Shown here one piece after another: positions 39,304-47,651 of a stretch of DNA of 64,000 nt (its first letter is position 1; every line of letters begins with the position of its first letter). The notes below the pieces were generated by a model, which saw only the letters and a program-made list of their open reading frames with translations, did not search any database and had not been told where the DNA came from. This stretch comes from Flavobacteriales bacterium (GTDB lineage Bacteria > Bacteroidota > Bacteroidia > Flavobacteriales_F > PHOS-HE28): assembly GCA_016703005.1 (NCBI GenBank), contig JADJCX010000033.1, forward strand, positions 124,001 through 188,000. The letters run 5' to 3'. A program made the translations under genes and the position numbers.

Positions 39304-39389
39304 TGTCATCCCGAGGAGTCTTCGACGAGGGCTCTCTCTTCCACAGCAGCCTATGGATCGCTTCGTTGCAGAGCCTCCTCGCGATGACG
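39304..39389. repeat. TGTCAT palindromic element, copy B
   Basis: 86 bp with TGTCATCCCGAG at one end and CTCGCGATGACG at the other; conserved inner CGACGAGG and TCTC. Preceded by a GTTGGCCTTC-type flank that copy C also has, so the mobile or duplicated unit may include this flank. Confidence 0.7.
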
Positions 39390-39426
39390 TGATGGCCGAT
39401 CCCGCAACAAGGTCTCCCCCAAATGG

Positions 39427-39456
39427 AAAAAGCCCCGACACGTCTCGGGGCTTTTT
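39427..39456. terminator. Rho-independent terminator after the 39504-40118 gene
   Basis: Perfect 12-bp stem AAAAAGCCCCGA / TCGGGGCTTTTT with a short loop. On the minus strand it follows the outer-membrane protein gene (48 bp past its stop). Confidence 0.85.
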
Positions 39457-39503
39457 CGTGATGCCTCAGCCAACGGGAAGGTGTCGGCGAGGCGCGGGAT
39501 CCG

Positions 39504-40118
39504 TTAGTCGCTGGCGAGCTTCAGGCGCACGCCTACGAGCGCATACACCTGGTTCACTTTAGGATTGGTGTTGAAGCTGTTGCCTTTGAACACGTTGGTC
39601 ATCGCCACGTCGTAGCCGCCTTCAATGAACACGGCACCGAACTGCAACCCACCACCCGCACCGACATACCACTGTGCGGGGTTCGTCTTCACGGTGATGG
39701 CATCGTTGTCCAGATCGGACTTCAGCAGGAACAATGCCGTCGGGCCTGCCATGATGTAGATGTTGAGCAGCGGGTCATCGGCGGGATCGAGCAAGCGCAG
39801 CCCGGCGTGGATGGGCACACGCAGGTACTGGCTGGTGTACCGGAACTCGTTCACGTTCTCCGTAGGGTTGCCTTGGTCGTCGATGGCCGCCACGCTGTAA
39901 TTGATGTTGCGCACCATGAAGTGTGCACCGCCCTTCACGAACCAGCGCGTGCCCAGCAGCACATCGGCGCCGAACTGGTAGCCTGCTTGGCCTTTCCAGC
40001 GCTCGTCGCCGGCTTCGCTGACGTTACTGCCGTTGTAACCGCCGGAGAGGCGGAGTTCTTGTGCGATGGCACCTGCACCGGTGGTAAGCAGTAATGCACT
40101 TAGGAGGAGCGTTCTCAT
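39504..40118 (-). CDS. Outer-membrane beta-barrel protein (porin-family)
   Basis: 204 aa. Signal peptide MRTLLLSALLLTTGAGAIAQ, then eight or so amphipathic strands (LRLSGGYNGSNVS, WFVKGGAHFMVRNINYS, YLRVPIHAGLRLL, IYIMAGPTALFLL, WYVGAGGGLQFGAVFIEGGYDVAM) and a final aromatic-basic strand QVYALVGVRLKLASD. Typical Bacteroidota outer-membrane beta-barrel (PF13568-like). ATG 40118 opens the signal peptide. Function unknown. Confidence 0.82.
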   Translation of the reverse strand: MRTLLLSALLLTTGAGAIAQELRLSGGYNGSNVSEAGDERWKGQAGYQFGADVLLGTRWFVKGGAHFMVRNINYSVAAIDDQGNPTENVNEFRYTSQYLRVPIHAGLRLLDPADDPLLNIYIMAGPTALFLLKSDLDNDAITVKTNPAQWYVGAGGGLQFGAVFIEGGYDVAMTNVFKGNSFNTNPKVNQVYALVGVRLKLASD

Positions 40119-40330
40119 GATCTTGATGTTGGTCGTGCTGGTTGTTCCAACTATCCTGCCCGACGGAGACATGAGACCTGTGCCGGCTACCATAACAACG
40201 GGAAATGCGCTCAGCGCGTGCGTGGACTGCGCCCTGCGCGAACGGCCACGGTACCGAATGCCAGTCCAGCGATCGGGGTGGAACATCCACAATTGGAACG
40301 GGAAGCGGGGAAGAGGGAGTACGAAATGCA

Positions 40331-40389
40331 GGCTTCGAGCTGCGAGCAATGAGCCGCGAGCTTTTGGAATGCGGCTTCAGGCCACAGGC
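40331..40389. repeat. Heptamer-period repeat, copy 3
   Basis: Intergenic. Units AGCTGCG, AGCAATG, AGCCGCG and AGCTTTT with flanks GGCTTC, i.e. a period-7 relative of copy 2, followed about 50 bp later by TGTCAT palindrome copy C, as in copy 2 / copy B. Confidence 0.65.
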
Positions 40390-40442
40390 TTATCGGTGAA
40401 TGTCTTTGGCCATGTGCTCTCTGCTGTTGGCCTTCTCTGAAT

Positions 40443-40536
40443 TGTCATCCCGAGACGTTATCGACGAGGAATCTCATGTCCCATTGGGTTCCGGTGCCCG
40501 AGAGATCCTTCCTCTCAGAGCCTCGTCAGGATGACA
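40443..40536. repeat. TGTCAT palindromic element, copy C
   Basis: 94 bp, TGTCATCCCGAG ... CGTCAGGATGACA, with central GACGAGGAATCTC and GAGATCCTTC arms. The ends are inverted. It fills much of the 576 bp gap 40119-40694, in which I see no gene. Confidence 0.75.
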
Positions 40537-40694
40537 GACTGGTAGGGGGACGCTCGTTGGGATGCCCGAGCCTGCTCTTCACTCACGACTCACGACTTCT
40601 CCTCTTCGCCCAAGCCCCTTGACTTAAGGGATGAACGCTATTTGAAACCCGACGGACCCCTTGTGCGTTTCGACGGGCCAAATAACCCTCCGCC

Positions 40695-43136
40695 ATGCGC
40701 CGAATGCGCCTCTTCCCCCTGACCGCCCTCACTTTTACCCTGCTGCCAGCCGCGCTGCTCGCGCAGTTCGGTGCAGAGCAAACGATCGCCATCGAAGGTC
40801 CCGAAACCATGGAATTGGTTGACTTGGACCTCGACGGCGACCGCGATATGCTCGTGGGCAGTCGTATCGGTCTGCTGTACTTCGAGAACAGCGATGGCAT
40901 GGGGAACTTCGCTGCACCCGTTACCATCGGCGGCGGCGCCGAGAGCCGTGCGCATGTGGTGGACATGGATGGCAACGGTTGGCCGGACATCCTCGCTTCG
41001 CGTGAATTGAACGGCGGCATCGTGTGGTACCGCAACCTGGGCACCTTCGGTTGGAGCGCACCCTTGATGGTGCTGCCCGGCGCCACGGCCGTTGAACTGG
41101 GCCACGCCGACATCGACAACGATGGCGATCACGATCCCTACTTCGTATTGTCCATCAACACACTGGCGTGGTGCGAGAACACCGACGGCACCGGCACCAT
41201 GAGCGCGGCCATGAGCATTACCCCGCTGTACAACAACGCCCGTGTGCAAGCCATCGACCTCGATGAGGACGCTGACCTTGACCTCGTATGGAGCGTGGGT
41301 CTGCCCGAGGAAATGGGTTGGTGCGCCAATCTCGGTGGAAGCTTCGCCGTTGCGCAGTCGATCAATACAAGCCGCAAAGGGAACATGAACGATCTCGATG
41401 GCGACGGTCGTTTCGATCTGATCAGCACGAGCAGCTTGGCCGGTGTGCTGGATTGGCAGCGCGGCCTCGATGCCCAACAGAATTTCGCAACGTTCAGCCC
41501 CGTTGCCATGGGCACATCCGCCGATGCGCTCTTGGTGCAGGACCTCGATGGCGACGGCGACAAGGACCTCGCGAGTTCCAACAGTTCCATCGACCAGATC
41601 ATGTGGTACGAGAACATTGACGGACAGGGGAGCTTCGGTCCGGCGCAGATCATCGCCTACGGCGTTGACGATGCCCACAAGCTGGTCGCTGGCGATCTCG
41701 ACGGCGATGGTGATCCCGAATTCTTCGCCGCCACCAGCGTGCAGAACCGCATCGCGCGTTTCGAGAACCTCGAAGTGGCCCAGCTCATGATCTGCGGTCG
41801 CGTGTTCAACGATATCAATAGCGACGGCCTGTTCAACGGCACAGATCACGGCATGTACAACGTGCGTGTGGACCTGAACGATGGTCGCAGCACCTTCACC
41901 AACCACAGCGGTATCTACTGGTTCCAAGCTTCACCCGGCAACTACACGGTGGAAGTCGCAGCACCCCACATGTGGCAACTGACGAGCACCGGCATCGCCA
42001 ATGCGATGGTGGCCGCGCCGAACGGTTCGGCATTGGGTCGCGATTTCAGCCTTCACGCCGATCAAGTGCTGAACGACTACACGGCTGAACTCACCAGTGG
42101 CAGCCTCCGCTGCCCGGCCGAGGTGCCGTACTTCCTCACCGCCACCAACACCGGCAACCAAGTGCACGACCTGCGCATGGTGCTGACACTGGACAACATC
42201 AACACCTTCAACAGCGCCGACCCGCTGCCCACGAGCATCAACGGCAACACGATCACATGGGATTTTGCCACCGTGCAACCGAGCCACTCGCGCAACGTGG
42301 AGGTGAAGGTGCAGATGGCCGACGCCAACTTCATGGGCACTGTGATGAATGATCACCTTGTGGCTGAAGCGATGGACAACGGCCAAGTGGTGCACACTGT
42401 GACCGCCGACAACCAAGCGACCTTGGTATGCGCCTTCGACCCGAACGACAAACAAGTGCTGCCAGTTGGCGATGGTGTGGACCACCTCACTGCCATGAAC
42501 ACCACGCTCGAATACACCGTGCGCTTCATGAATACCGGTAACGCACCGGCCTTGGACGTGGTGATCATCGACCAGCTCGATGCCGACCTGGACCCCGCGA
42601 CCTTCCAAGTGCTGGCCAGCAGCCACACCGTGCATACGATCATGGAAGCCGACGGCGTGGTGCGTTTCGAGCACTACGGCATCAACCTGCCCGATTCCGG
42701 CGCCGACTACATCGGTAGCCAAGGCTTCGTGCGCTTCAGCATCCGCACGCTGAACAACCTGCCCGAAGGGACCGTCGCCAGCAACACGGCCGACATCCAC
42801 TTCGACTATAACGCACCTATCGTAACGAACACGGTGTTCAACACCCTCACCTACGGTATCGTGGACGGCATCGCCGAAACGGTAGTAGGGAAGGAGGTGT
42901 TGACCATCGTACCGAACCCGGTGCAGGATCAGACCACCATCACCGTCTCCGCCATTTTCCTCGGCGCTGCCGATCTCTACCTCACCGACGCAGCGGGCCG
43001 CATCGTACGCCGTTGGAAAGTGCGCAGCGACGAGCAAGTGCAGGTGAACATGGCCGGTACGCCAAGCGGTGTGTACGCACTGCAATTGGCATTGCCCGGT
43101 GAGCAAGCGCAGGTTGCGCGTATGGTCATCGAGTAA
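40695..43136 (+). CDS. Large secreted FG-GAP/VCBS-repeat protein with T9SS sorting domain
   Basis: 813 aa. Signal peptide (MRLFPLTALTFTLLPAALLAQ), seven calcium-binding-like FG-GAP repeats (LDLDGDRDMLVGS, DMDGNGWPDILAS, DLDGDGDKDLAS and so on, residues 30-360) that form a beta-propeller, then a GRVFNDINSDGLFNGTD SdrD/carboxypeptidase-like domain, a repeat-type beta region with LEYTVRFMNTGNAPALDVVIIDQLD (DUF7619-like), and a C-terminal T9SS sorting domain (IVPNPVQDQTTITVS to QVARMVIE). Probably a surface adhesin or binding protein. Overlaps the 3' end of the DUF2400 gene by 11 bp. Confidence 0.85.
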   Translation: MRRMRLFPLTALTFTLLPAALLAQFGAEQTIAIEGPETMELVDLDLDGDRDMLVGSRIGLLYFENSDGMGNFAAPVTIGGGAESRAHVVDMDGNGWPDILASRELNGGIVWYRNLGTFGWSAPLMVLPGATAVELGHADIDNDGDHDPYFVLSINTLAWCENTDGTGTMSAAMSITPLYNNARVQAIDLDEDADLDLVWSVGLPEEMGWCANLGGSFAVAQSINTSRKGNMNDLDGDGRFDLISTSSLAGVLDWQRGLDAQQNFATFSPVAMGTSADALLVQDLDGDGDKDLASSNSSIDQIMWYENIDGQGSFGPAQIIAYGVDDAHKLVAGDLDGDGDPEFFAATSVQNRIARFENLEVAQLMICGRVFNDINSDGLFNGTDHGMYNVRVDLNDGRSTFTNHSGIYWFQASPGNYTVEVAAPHMWQLTSTGIANAMVAAPNGSALGRDFSLHADQVLNDYTAELTSGSLRCPAEVPYFLTATNTGNQVHDLRMVLTLDNINTFNSADPLPTSINGNTITWDFATVQPSHSRNVEVKVQMADANFMGTVMNDHLVAEAMDNGQVVHTVTADNQATLVCAFDPNDKQVLPVGDGVDHLTAMNTTLEYTVRFMNTGNAPALDVVIIDQLDADLDPATFQVLASSHTVHTIMEADGVVRFEHYGINLPDSGADYIGSQGFVRFSIRTLNNLPEGTVASNTADIHFDYNAPIVTNTVFNTLTYGIVDGIAETVVGKEVLTIVPNPVQDQTTITVSAIFLGAADLYLTDAAGRIVRRWKVRSDEQVQVNMAGTPSGVYALQLALPGEQAQVARMVIE

Positions 43137-44010
43137 CGCCGAGCCCGAACAGGGCGATATCGTATTTGATCGGATCAGACGGGTCGAGCTTGCGGAGTTG
43201 TTCCGTCAGCTCGACCACGCTTTTCCAGTCGTCCTGTTTGCGGGTGAGCAAGCCCAGCTCCCGCGCCACGCGGCCGGTGTGTACATCGAGCGGAACGTGA
43301 AGTGCCGAGGCCGGGATCCGTTTCCACCAGCCCATATCGATACCGCGATCGTTCGGGCGCACCATCCACCGCAAGTACATGTTGATGCGCTTCGCGTTGC
43401 TGCCCTTCGATGGATCGGCCACATGCTTTTGCGTGCGCGCCTGATGCCTGGGTTCGAAGAAGCGCTGCTTGAAGAGGCTGATGCCCTCGGCCGTTCGCCA
43501 AGTGTCAATGGCGGTCGCGCTTGCTCGCGTGCCAGTAGCTCGCGGCTCGCGGCTAAAGGCTCGAGGCCCTTCCCCCAGAAAGCCCTCTTCGATCCCACCA
43601 TACTGCTTGTACAAATGCCGCATGCCCACGATGAAGTGCTTCAGGTCGATCCCGTTGAAGGTGCGGTGCACGAAACGATCGAGCCTGCGCAGCTCGGCCG
43701 ATGACGCGTTCATGACAACATCGTGCGGCGCATCATCGAGCAGGTGCACCAGCTTCCACGCATTGGCAATGATGGTTTTGCGTTGTCCCCAAGCGATGGT
43801 CGCGGTGAGAAAGCCGATCACCTCGGCATCGCCGCGCTTGCTGAACGAACGTGGCACCTGAACGGGATCCAGTTCGATGAAGGCCGGGTTGGCCAGCCGG
43901 TCGTAGGCCTCGTCCAAGAGTGCTTTCACATCCACGGGGCGAAGCTGCGCAAGACACTTCTTGGATGGCACAGCATGATCAGGATTTTCCACAGATGGCG
44001 CAGATGACAC
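43126..44010 (-). CDS. DUF2400 / TIGR02757 family protein with repeat-derived segments
   Basis: Up to 294 aa. Conserved core: FIELDPVQVPRSF, GFLTATIAWGQRKTI, HLYKQYGGIEEGF, KHVADPSKGSNAKRINMYLRWMVR, PLDVHTGRVARELGLL and DPIKYDIALFGLG. Function unknown. Two oddities: the first ~12 residues from ATG 44010 are encoded inside a 97 bp palindromic repeat, so a GTG start at 43935 is an alternative; and residues about 147-160 (REPRATGTRAS region) come from a heptamer-period repeat (43521-43567), an in-frame insertion absent from the family core. Confidence 0.85.
   Translation of the reverse strand: MSSAPSVENPDHAVPSKKCLAQLRPVDVKALLDEAYDRLANPAFIELDPVQVPRSFSKRGDAEVIGFLTATIAWGQRKTIIANAWKLVHLLDDAPHDVVMNASSAELRRLDRFVHRTFNGIDLKHFIVGMRHLYKQYGGIEEGFLGEGPRAFSREPRATGTRASATAIDTWRTAEGISLFKQRFFEPRHQARTQKHVADPSKGSNAKRINMYLRWMVRPNDRGIDMGWWKRIPASALHVPLDVHTGRVARELGLLTRKQDDWKSVVELTEQLRKLDPSDPIKYDIALFGLGVTR
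43521..43567. repeat. Heptamer-period repeat, copy 4 (inside the DUF2400 gene)
   Basis: On the minus strand AGCCTTT, AGCCGCG, AGCCGCG, AGCTACT. It adds a stretch to the protein between the LGEG and DTWRTAEG segments without breaking the frame. Confidence 0.6.
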
Positions 44011-44085
44011 AGATATCGCCTACGGCGATCGGCGCGCGTTGCGCCTGCGACAGCAGGCCATCTGTGCTATCTGCGTCATCTGCGG
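43989..44085. repeat. 97 bp long palindrome, tandem copy 1
   Basis: Arms CCACAGATGGCGCAGATGAC and the inverted equivalent ending in ATCTGCGTCATCTGCGG fold into a long hairpin. Copy 2 lies 133 bp further on (44122-44218). CAGATG units within the arm recur every nine bases. Confidence 0.75.
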
Positions 44086-44121
44086 AAGACAATTCTTAGA
44101 TGGCACGATGGTCAGGATTTT

Positions 44122-44218
44122 CCACAGATGGCGCAGATGACACAGATGGCGCCTTCGGCGAATGGCGCACTCGAAGCCTGCGACAGCAGGCTATCTGTGC
44201 CATCTGCGTCATCTGCGG
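44122..44218. repeat. 97 bp long palindrome, tandem copy 2
   Basis: Same arms as copy 1, with a slightly different central loop; the flank GATGGCAC...GTCAGGATTTT is also shared, so the duplicated unit is about 130 bp. No gene lies in 44011-44294 other than these repeats. Confidence 0.75.
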
Positions 44219-44294
44219 ATAATGACCCTTGCGGCCAAGGTCACCGGACAGGATATTGGGGATGCGTTAGATTCATCGGCCCGAACCCCTCCTC

Positions 44295-45092
44295 ATGAGA
44301 GCACCCGTACTCCTCCTGTCCTCAACAGTATTGTTCAGCAACGTTGCGGCACAGACCATCTGCAATCCCTTGGGCAACGTTGCGATCTACAGCAACTACG
44401 ATGGGGGCGACCTCCACATCGTGGTGGACCAGAACGTACCCGACCTGCACATCGGCATTGTGAGTTACGAGTTCAGCCGCATCACCATCAGCGGTGCGTT
44501 CGCGGCCAACGTGGTTGCCGTGTGGTATGCCGGTTACAATGCGGACAACGACCATTGCAGCCTCGGTGGTGCCAACCTGAGCACCACGGTGACGGGCGTA
44601 CCGGCAAATATCGTGGACATCCAATTGTATCCTCCCGCCACGTGGCCCAATGCCAACGGCAACGGCAGCATCATCTGTGGGTACACCTGCGATGTCAACA
44701 CGAGCCAAGGTGGTTGCAACACGGCCGACCAGATCGCCCATTACTTCCTGAGCAACTGGGGCGGCGACCTGCGTTATCACTTCACGCAATACGGCTGTTG
44801 GAACAGTCCGTACACGTTGAGCGACGGCGGCAATTGCTGCGAGGATCCGTTGAGCACCGCTGTAGCGGCCAATAGCGCCGAACATGCACCAGCTGCCTTT
44901 CCGAACCCGGCCCACAACACAGTGGATCTCGGCGTGCCCGGACAAGTCGAAGTGATGGATGCGACCGGCCGTGCGGTGATCCTGACAACTGATCACCGGG
45001 GCGTGTTGGATGTGGTTGGCCTAACGCCCGGGGTGTACACCTACCGGATGATCGCTTCGGGTGGTGTTGGGCGCTTTGTGGTGGAGCGGTAG
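44295..45092 (+). CDS. Secreted protein with T9SS sorting domain, unknown function
   Basis: 265 aa. Signal peptide (MRAPVLLLSSTVLFSNVAAQ), then a Cys-rich beta region with GYNADNDHCSLGGANLSTTVTG, CGYTCDVNTSQGGCNTADQ (split) and YGCWNSPYTLSDGGNCCEDP, many paired cysteines. The C-terminus (AAFPNPAHNTVDLGV ... GVYTYRMIASGGVGRFVVER) is a T9SS type A sorting domain. No enzymatic motif. Follows the repeat pair. Confidence 0.75.
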   Translation: MRAPVLLLSSTVLFSNVAAQTICNPLGNVAIYSNYDGGDLHIVVDQNVPDLHIGIVSYEFSRITISGAFAANVVAVWYAGYNADNDHCSLGGANLSTTVTGVPANIVDIQLYPPATWPNANGNGSIICGYTCDVNTSQGGCNTADQIAHYFLSNWGGDLRYHFTQYGCWNSPYTLSDGGNCCEDPLSTAVAANSAEHAPAAFPNPAHNTVDLGVPGQVEVMDATGRAVILTTDHRGVLDVVGLTPGVYTYRMIASGGVGRFVVER

Positions 45093-45486
45093 AGCGGCGG
45101 GCTATGTTTGAGAAGGCGGTATGCAACCAGGGAACATGTTTGTGGCCACATGTCAACAACCGATTGACACCTACCTGCAGCAAGCAGGCTCTGAGAAACC
45201 GAGCATCAGCCCCGTGCGAGCACGCGAGGTGGTTCTGGGAAGCCGAGTGTCAGGCACTTGCGAGTACGCGAGATCGTGCCCGGGGAGGCTGAGTATGGCT
45301 GTGTTGACCAATAGCCCCGCAGCTACCCGGCTGTTGCCCTTGGTCGCCGTTCGGCTTTGCCGAGCGTCCTTCCTCGTTGCATTTCTCTGGCCGTCCCTCC
45401 TGCTTCAAGCCATTCCGGGATGGCCCGAAGCCCGGTGTTACTATACTCGCTGACGTTACCGTCGTCAAACTGAACACCACCCACCC
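45093..45486. other. 394 bp intergenic region, no convincing gene
   Basis: Between the two T9SS genes. A 110-codon plus-strand frame from 45121 exists but has no conserved features, an odd composition and no signal peptide; it is not supported. No terminator or promoter is clear. Confidence 0.4.
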
Positions 45487-46266
45487 ATGAAAAAGCGCTA
45501 CGCCCTTCTTCTTCCCGTCCTCTTTGCTGCATTCGCGTCCACTGCCCAGTACTGTTCGCCCACCTTTCCCAACGGTTGTTTCTCCTGGTCCAACCTTTCC
45601 ATCAGCTTGGGCACCCTCAACTGGAACAACACCGACTGCACCATTTCGGACTACACGGGCCTCAGCACCACCGTGACCGCTGGCGTGCCCACGCCCATGA
45701 CCGTGGTGAACGGTACATGGACCGGGTGCGCCGTATGGGTGGACCTCGATAATGATGGCACCTTCCAGGACAGTGAGAACCTGCACTATGAGTATGTGGG
45801 TGGTTCGCCCAGCTACACCTATAGTTTCAACATCACCGTCCCCGCGAACACGCCGAGCGGCGCGTATCGCATGCGCGTGATCGCGCCGTGGGGTTCCGAC
45901 GGCTTCCTCACCACCAACACCAACGGTTATGGCCCTTGCGGCGCATACCAATACGGCAACTTCAACGACTTCACCCTGAACGTATCGGGCACTACTGCTG
46001 TTGCCGAGGCGAGCGCTGGTGCCACGGCCCCGGTGCTCTTGAGCGCAAACCCCACCAACGGACTTATTGCACTTCAGGCCAGCGCTGCTGCACCGCTCCA
46101 GCGCGTGATCGTGCGCAGCATGGATGGCCGCGAGGTGCAGGACCAGGCTTTCGCTGCGAACATGGACCGCGTGCAACTTGACCTGAGCGCCGTTGCCGAG
46201 GGTGCGTACGTGATAGAGTGTATTTCGGGCGCTGGTTCCAGCAGCCTCCGCGTGGTGAAGGAATAG
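45487..46266 (+). CDS. Secreted GEVED-domain protein with T9SS sorting domain
   Basis: 259 aa. Signal peptide MKKRYALLLPVLFAAFASTAQ, then GEVED-like domain with WNNTDCTISDYTGLSTTVTAG, CAVWVDLDNDGTFQDSENL, PSGAYRMRVIAPWGS and CGAYQYGNFNDFTLNV, followed by a C-terminal sorting domain (LLSANPTNGLIALQA to SSLRVVKE). GEVED proteins are extracellular adhesin or carbohydrate-binding-like. Convergent with the small gene at 46331, with a hairpin between. Confidence 0.82.
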   Translation: MKKRYALLLPVLFAAFASTAQYCSPTFPNGCFSWSNLSISLGTLNWNNTDCTISDYTGLSTTVTAGVPTPMTVVNGTWTGCAVWVDLDNDGTFQDSENLHYEYVGGSPSYTYSFNITVPANTPSGAYRMRVIAPWGSDGFLTTNTNGYGPCGAYQYGNFNDFTLNVSGTTAVAEASAGATAPVLLSANPTNGLIALQASAAAPLQRVIVRSMDGREVQDQAFAANMDRVQLDLSAVAEGAYVIECISGAGSSSLRVVKE

Positions 46267-46284
46267 CACACCGGCGTTGGCTTG

Positions 46285-46327
46285 TTCAATGGGAACACTG
46301 CGCAGAACGCGCGGTGTTCCCATTGAA
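46285..46327. terminator. Bidirectional terminator hairpin
   Basis: Perfect 14-bp inverted repeat (TTCAATGGGAACAC / GTGTTCCCATTGAA) with a 15-base loop between two convergent genes. No T tract, so factor-independent termination is not certain. Confidence 0.6.
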
Positions 46328-46330
46328 CGG

Positions 46331-46540
46331 CTACAGTTTCACGATCAGCTGCACGCGTGCATTGCTCCCCCCGAGCTGCACTTCCACGTTGCATTCCATG
46401 CCCACCACTTTCGTGGGGTCACTACCGGTTTGCACCTTCACCGGCAGGCCGTCCACCAAGTGCAGGCGATCGCTGGCGGGGGTGCCATTGGCAATGCGGT
46501 AGTGAAGCACTTCAACAAGGTCCTTCAGTTGCTGTTCCAT
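46331..46540 (-). CDS. Small hypothetical protein
   Basis: 69 aa: MEQQLKDLVEVLHYRIANG, then DRLHLVDGLPVKVQTGSDPT and a hydrophobic-alternating C-terminus NARVQLIVKL. Charged N-terminal helix and a short beta tail. No family recognised. It is the last gene on the minus strand of the SRPBCC run, 96 bp from the SRPBCC gene at 46637. Confidence 0.5.
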   Translation of the reverse strand: MEQQLKDLVEVLHYRIANGTPASDRLHLVDGLPVKVQTGSDPTKVVGMECNVEVQLGGSNARVQLIVKL

Positions 46541-46636
46541 GTTTCTTGGCTGACGGAATTACCGTCGATCGGGGCGCGAAGAAGCTAGCACGACGATCGA
46601 TCCACGCAACGGGTTGAGGGCATTTCCTCGGACATG

Positions 46637-47160
46637 TTAGTGTTCAGCGACACGCTTCAAACCGGCCAGACCGTTCTCGAAATCCTTCCCGATCAGCTTG
46701 TCCATGTTCATGAACATGCCCATCACCTTGCCCATGAACATGTTCGGGCCGTCCATGGTCCAGCGCACGTTGGTGGCGCTGCCTTGCGGTGTGAAGTGGA
46801 AATGCGTGATGCACTGGTTCTTGAACGGCCGCACGAAACGCAGGTCGATCTTTACGCCATTGGTGTTGGCTTCCAGGATCTCCATCGTGCCTTCACCGGC
46901 CTTACCATTGCCGCTCCAACCGTATTTGGCGCCTACGCCTTGCGGTGCAGCCATGTATTCGCGTTTCATGTTCGGGTCCAGTTTCTCCCACGGGCTCCAG
47001 GGCATCCACTTGTGGAAGTCCGTGATGTGGGGAGAATGCTTTCCGGTGAAGCGTTGATCATTGTGCTGCGCTCGTAGTGAACGGAGTTCGGCTTCATGGA
47101 AGCCGCAATGAGAATGCCGACGATGAAGACGGCGAGGCCGAGGAGGATGTATGTGAGCAT
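46637..47160 (-). CDS. SRPBCC-family protein (membrane-anchored), one frameshift
   Basis: About 175 codons. N-terminal helix LTYILLGLAVFIVGILIAA anchors it; then SRPBCC (START/Bet v1-like) core WMPWSPWEKLDPNM, GVGAKYGWSGNGKAGEG and C-terminal GKDFENGLAGLKRVAE. Frame breaks near 47035. Polyketide-cyclase/SRPBCC proteins bind hydrophobic ligands; some are hydrolases. Last SRPBCC member of the minus-strand cluster; 15 bp from doxX-like. Confidence 0.8.
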
Positions 47161-47175
47161 GGTGGTAGGTGTGGA

Positions 47176-47565
47176 TCAGACAGGAGTGTACGTGCGCAGT
47201 GAAAGCCGCTTGTGGTGCAGCCAATAAGCAACGAGCAGCACAGCGATGAAGAGGAACATCGGCGCCCAGATGCTTACCGGATCACCAATGGCCCAGAAGG
47301 AGATCACGGCCGCCACCAGATCGATGAACAGGCCGAAGTAGGCCCACTCCTTTACGCGGACCGGCAGCATAGGAAGCAGTATGGCAATGGCCCCAATGAT
47401 CTTGGCCACCGAGATGATTTGTATGAAGTAGAGCGGGTAGCCCATCTTCACGTGTAGATAGTCCACGGCTTGCTCGTTCAGGGTGAGGCCGCCGATGCTG
47501 CTGAAGATCATGAAGGCGCTGAAGAGCGCGGTGATGATCCAGTAGGCGAGGTTGATACGTTTCAT
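47176..47565 (-). CDS. DoxX-family membrane protein
   Basis: 129 aa with four hydrophobic helices: IITALFSAFMIFSSIG, FIQIISVAKIIGAIAIL, YFGLFIDLVAAVISFWA and WAPMFLFIAVLLVAYWL. The conserved layout and length match the DoxX family. Roles vary (quinol oxidase partner, oxidative stress, unknown). ATG 47565. Co-directional with SRPBCC genes on both sides. Confidence 0.82.
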   Translation of the reverse strand: MKRINLAYWIITALFSAFMIFSSIGGLTLNEQAVDYLHVKMGYPLYFIQIISVAKIIGAIAILLPMLPVRVKEWAYFGLFIDLVAAVISFWAIGDPVSIWAPMFLFIAVLLVAYWLHHKRLSLRTYTPV

Positions 47566-47651
47566 TCGATAGGGTACAAGTGTGAGAGGTTGAAATGGAA
47601 AGAGGGTAAGAGGGTGAAAGGGTGCGAGGGAACTGGGGATGAATGGCTCTG

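Noticed and set aside
41931..43106. 391-codon minus-strand frame opposite the FG-GAP protein
   Set aside because: Composition (His/Val-rich, no motif) typical of an antisense shadow; the plus-strand protein has many FG-GAP repeats.
43989..44218. CRISPR-like tandem repeats
   Set aside because: Only two 97-bp palindromic copies, no short regular repeats and spacers, no cas genes.
45121..45453. 110-codon plus-strand frame between two T9SS genes
   Set aside because: No signal, motif or promoter; it is Ala/Arg/Pro-rich and looks random.
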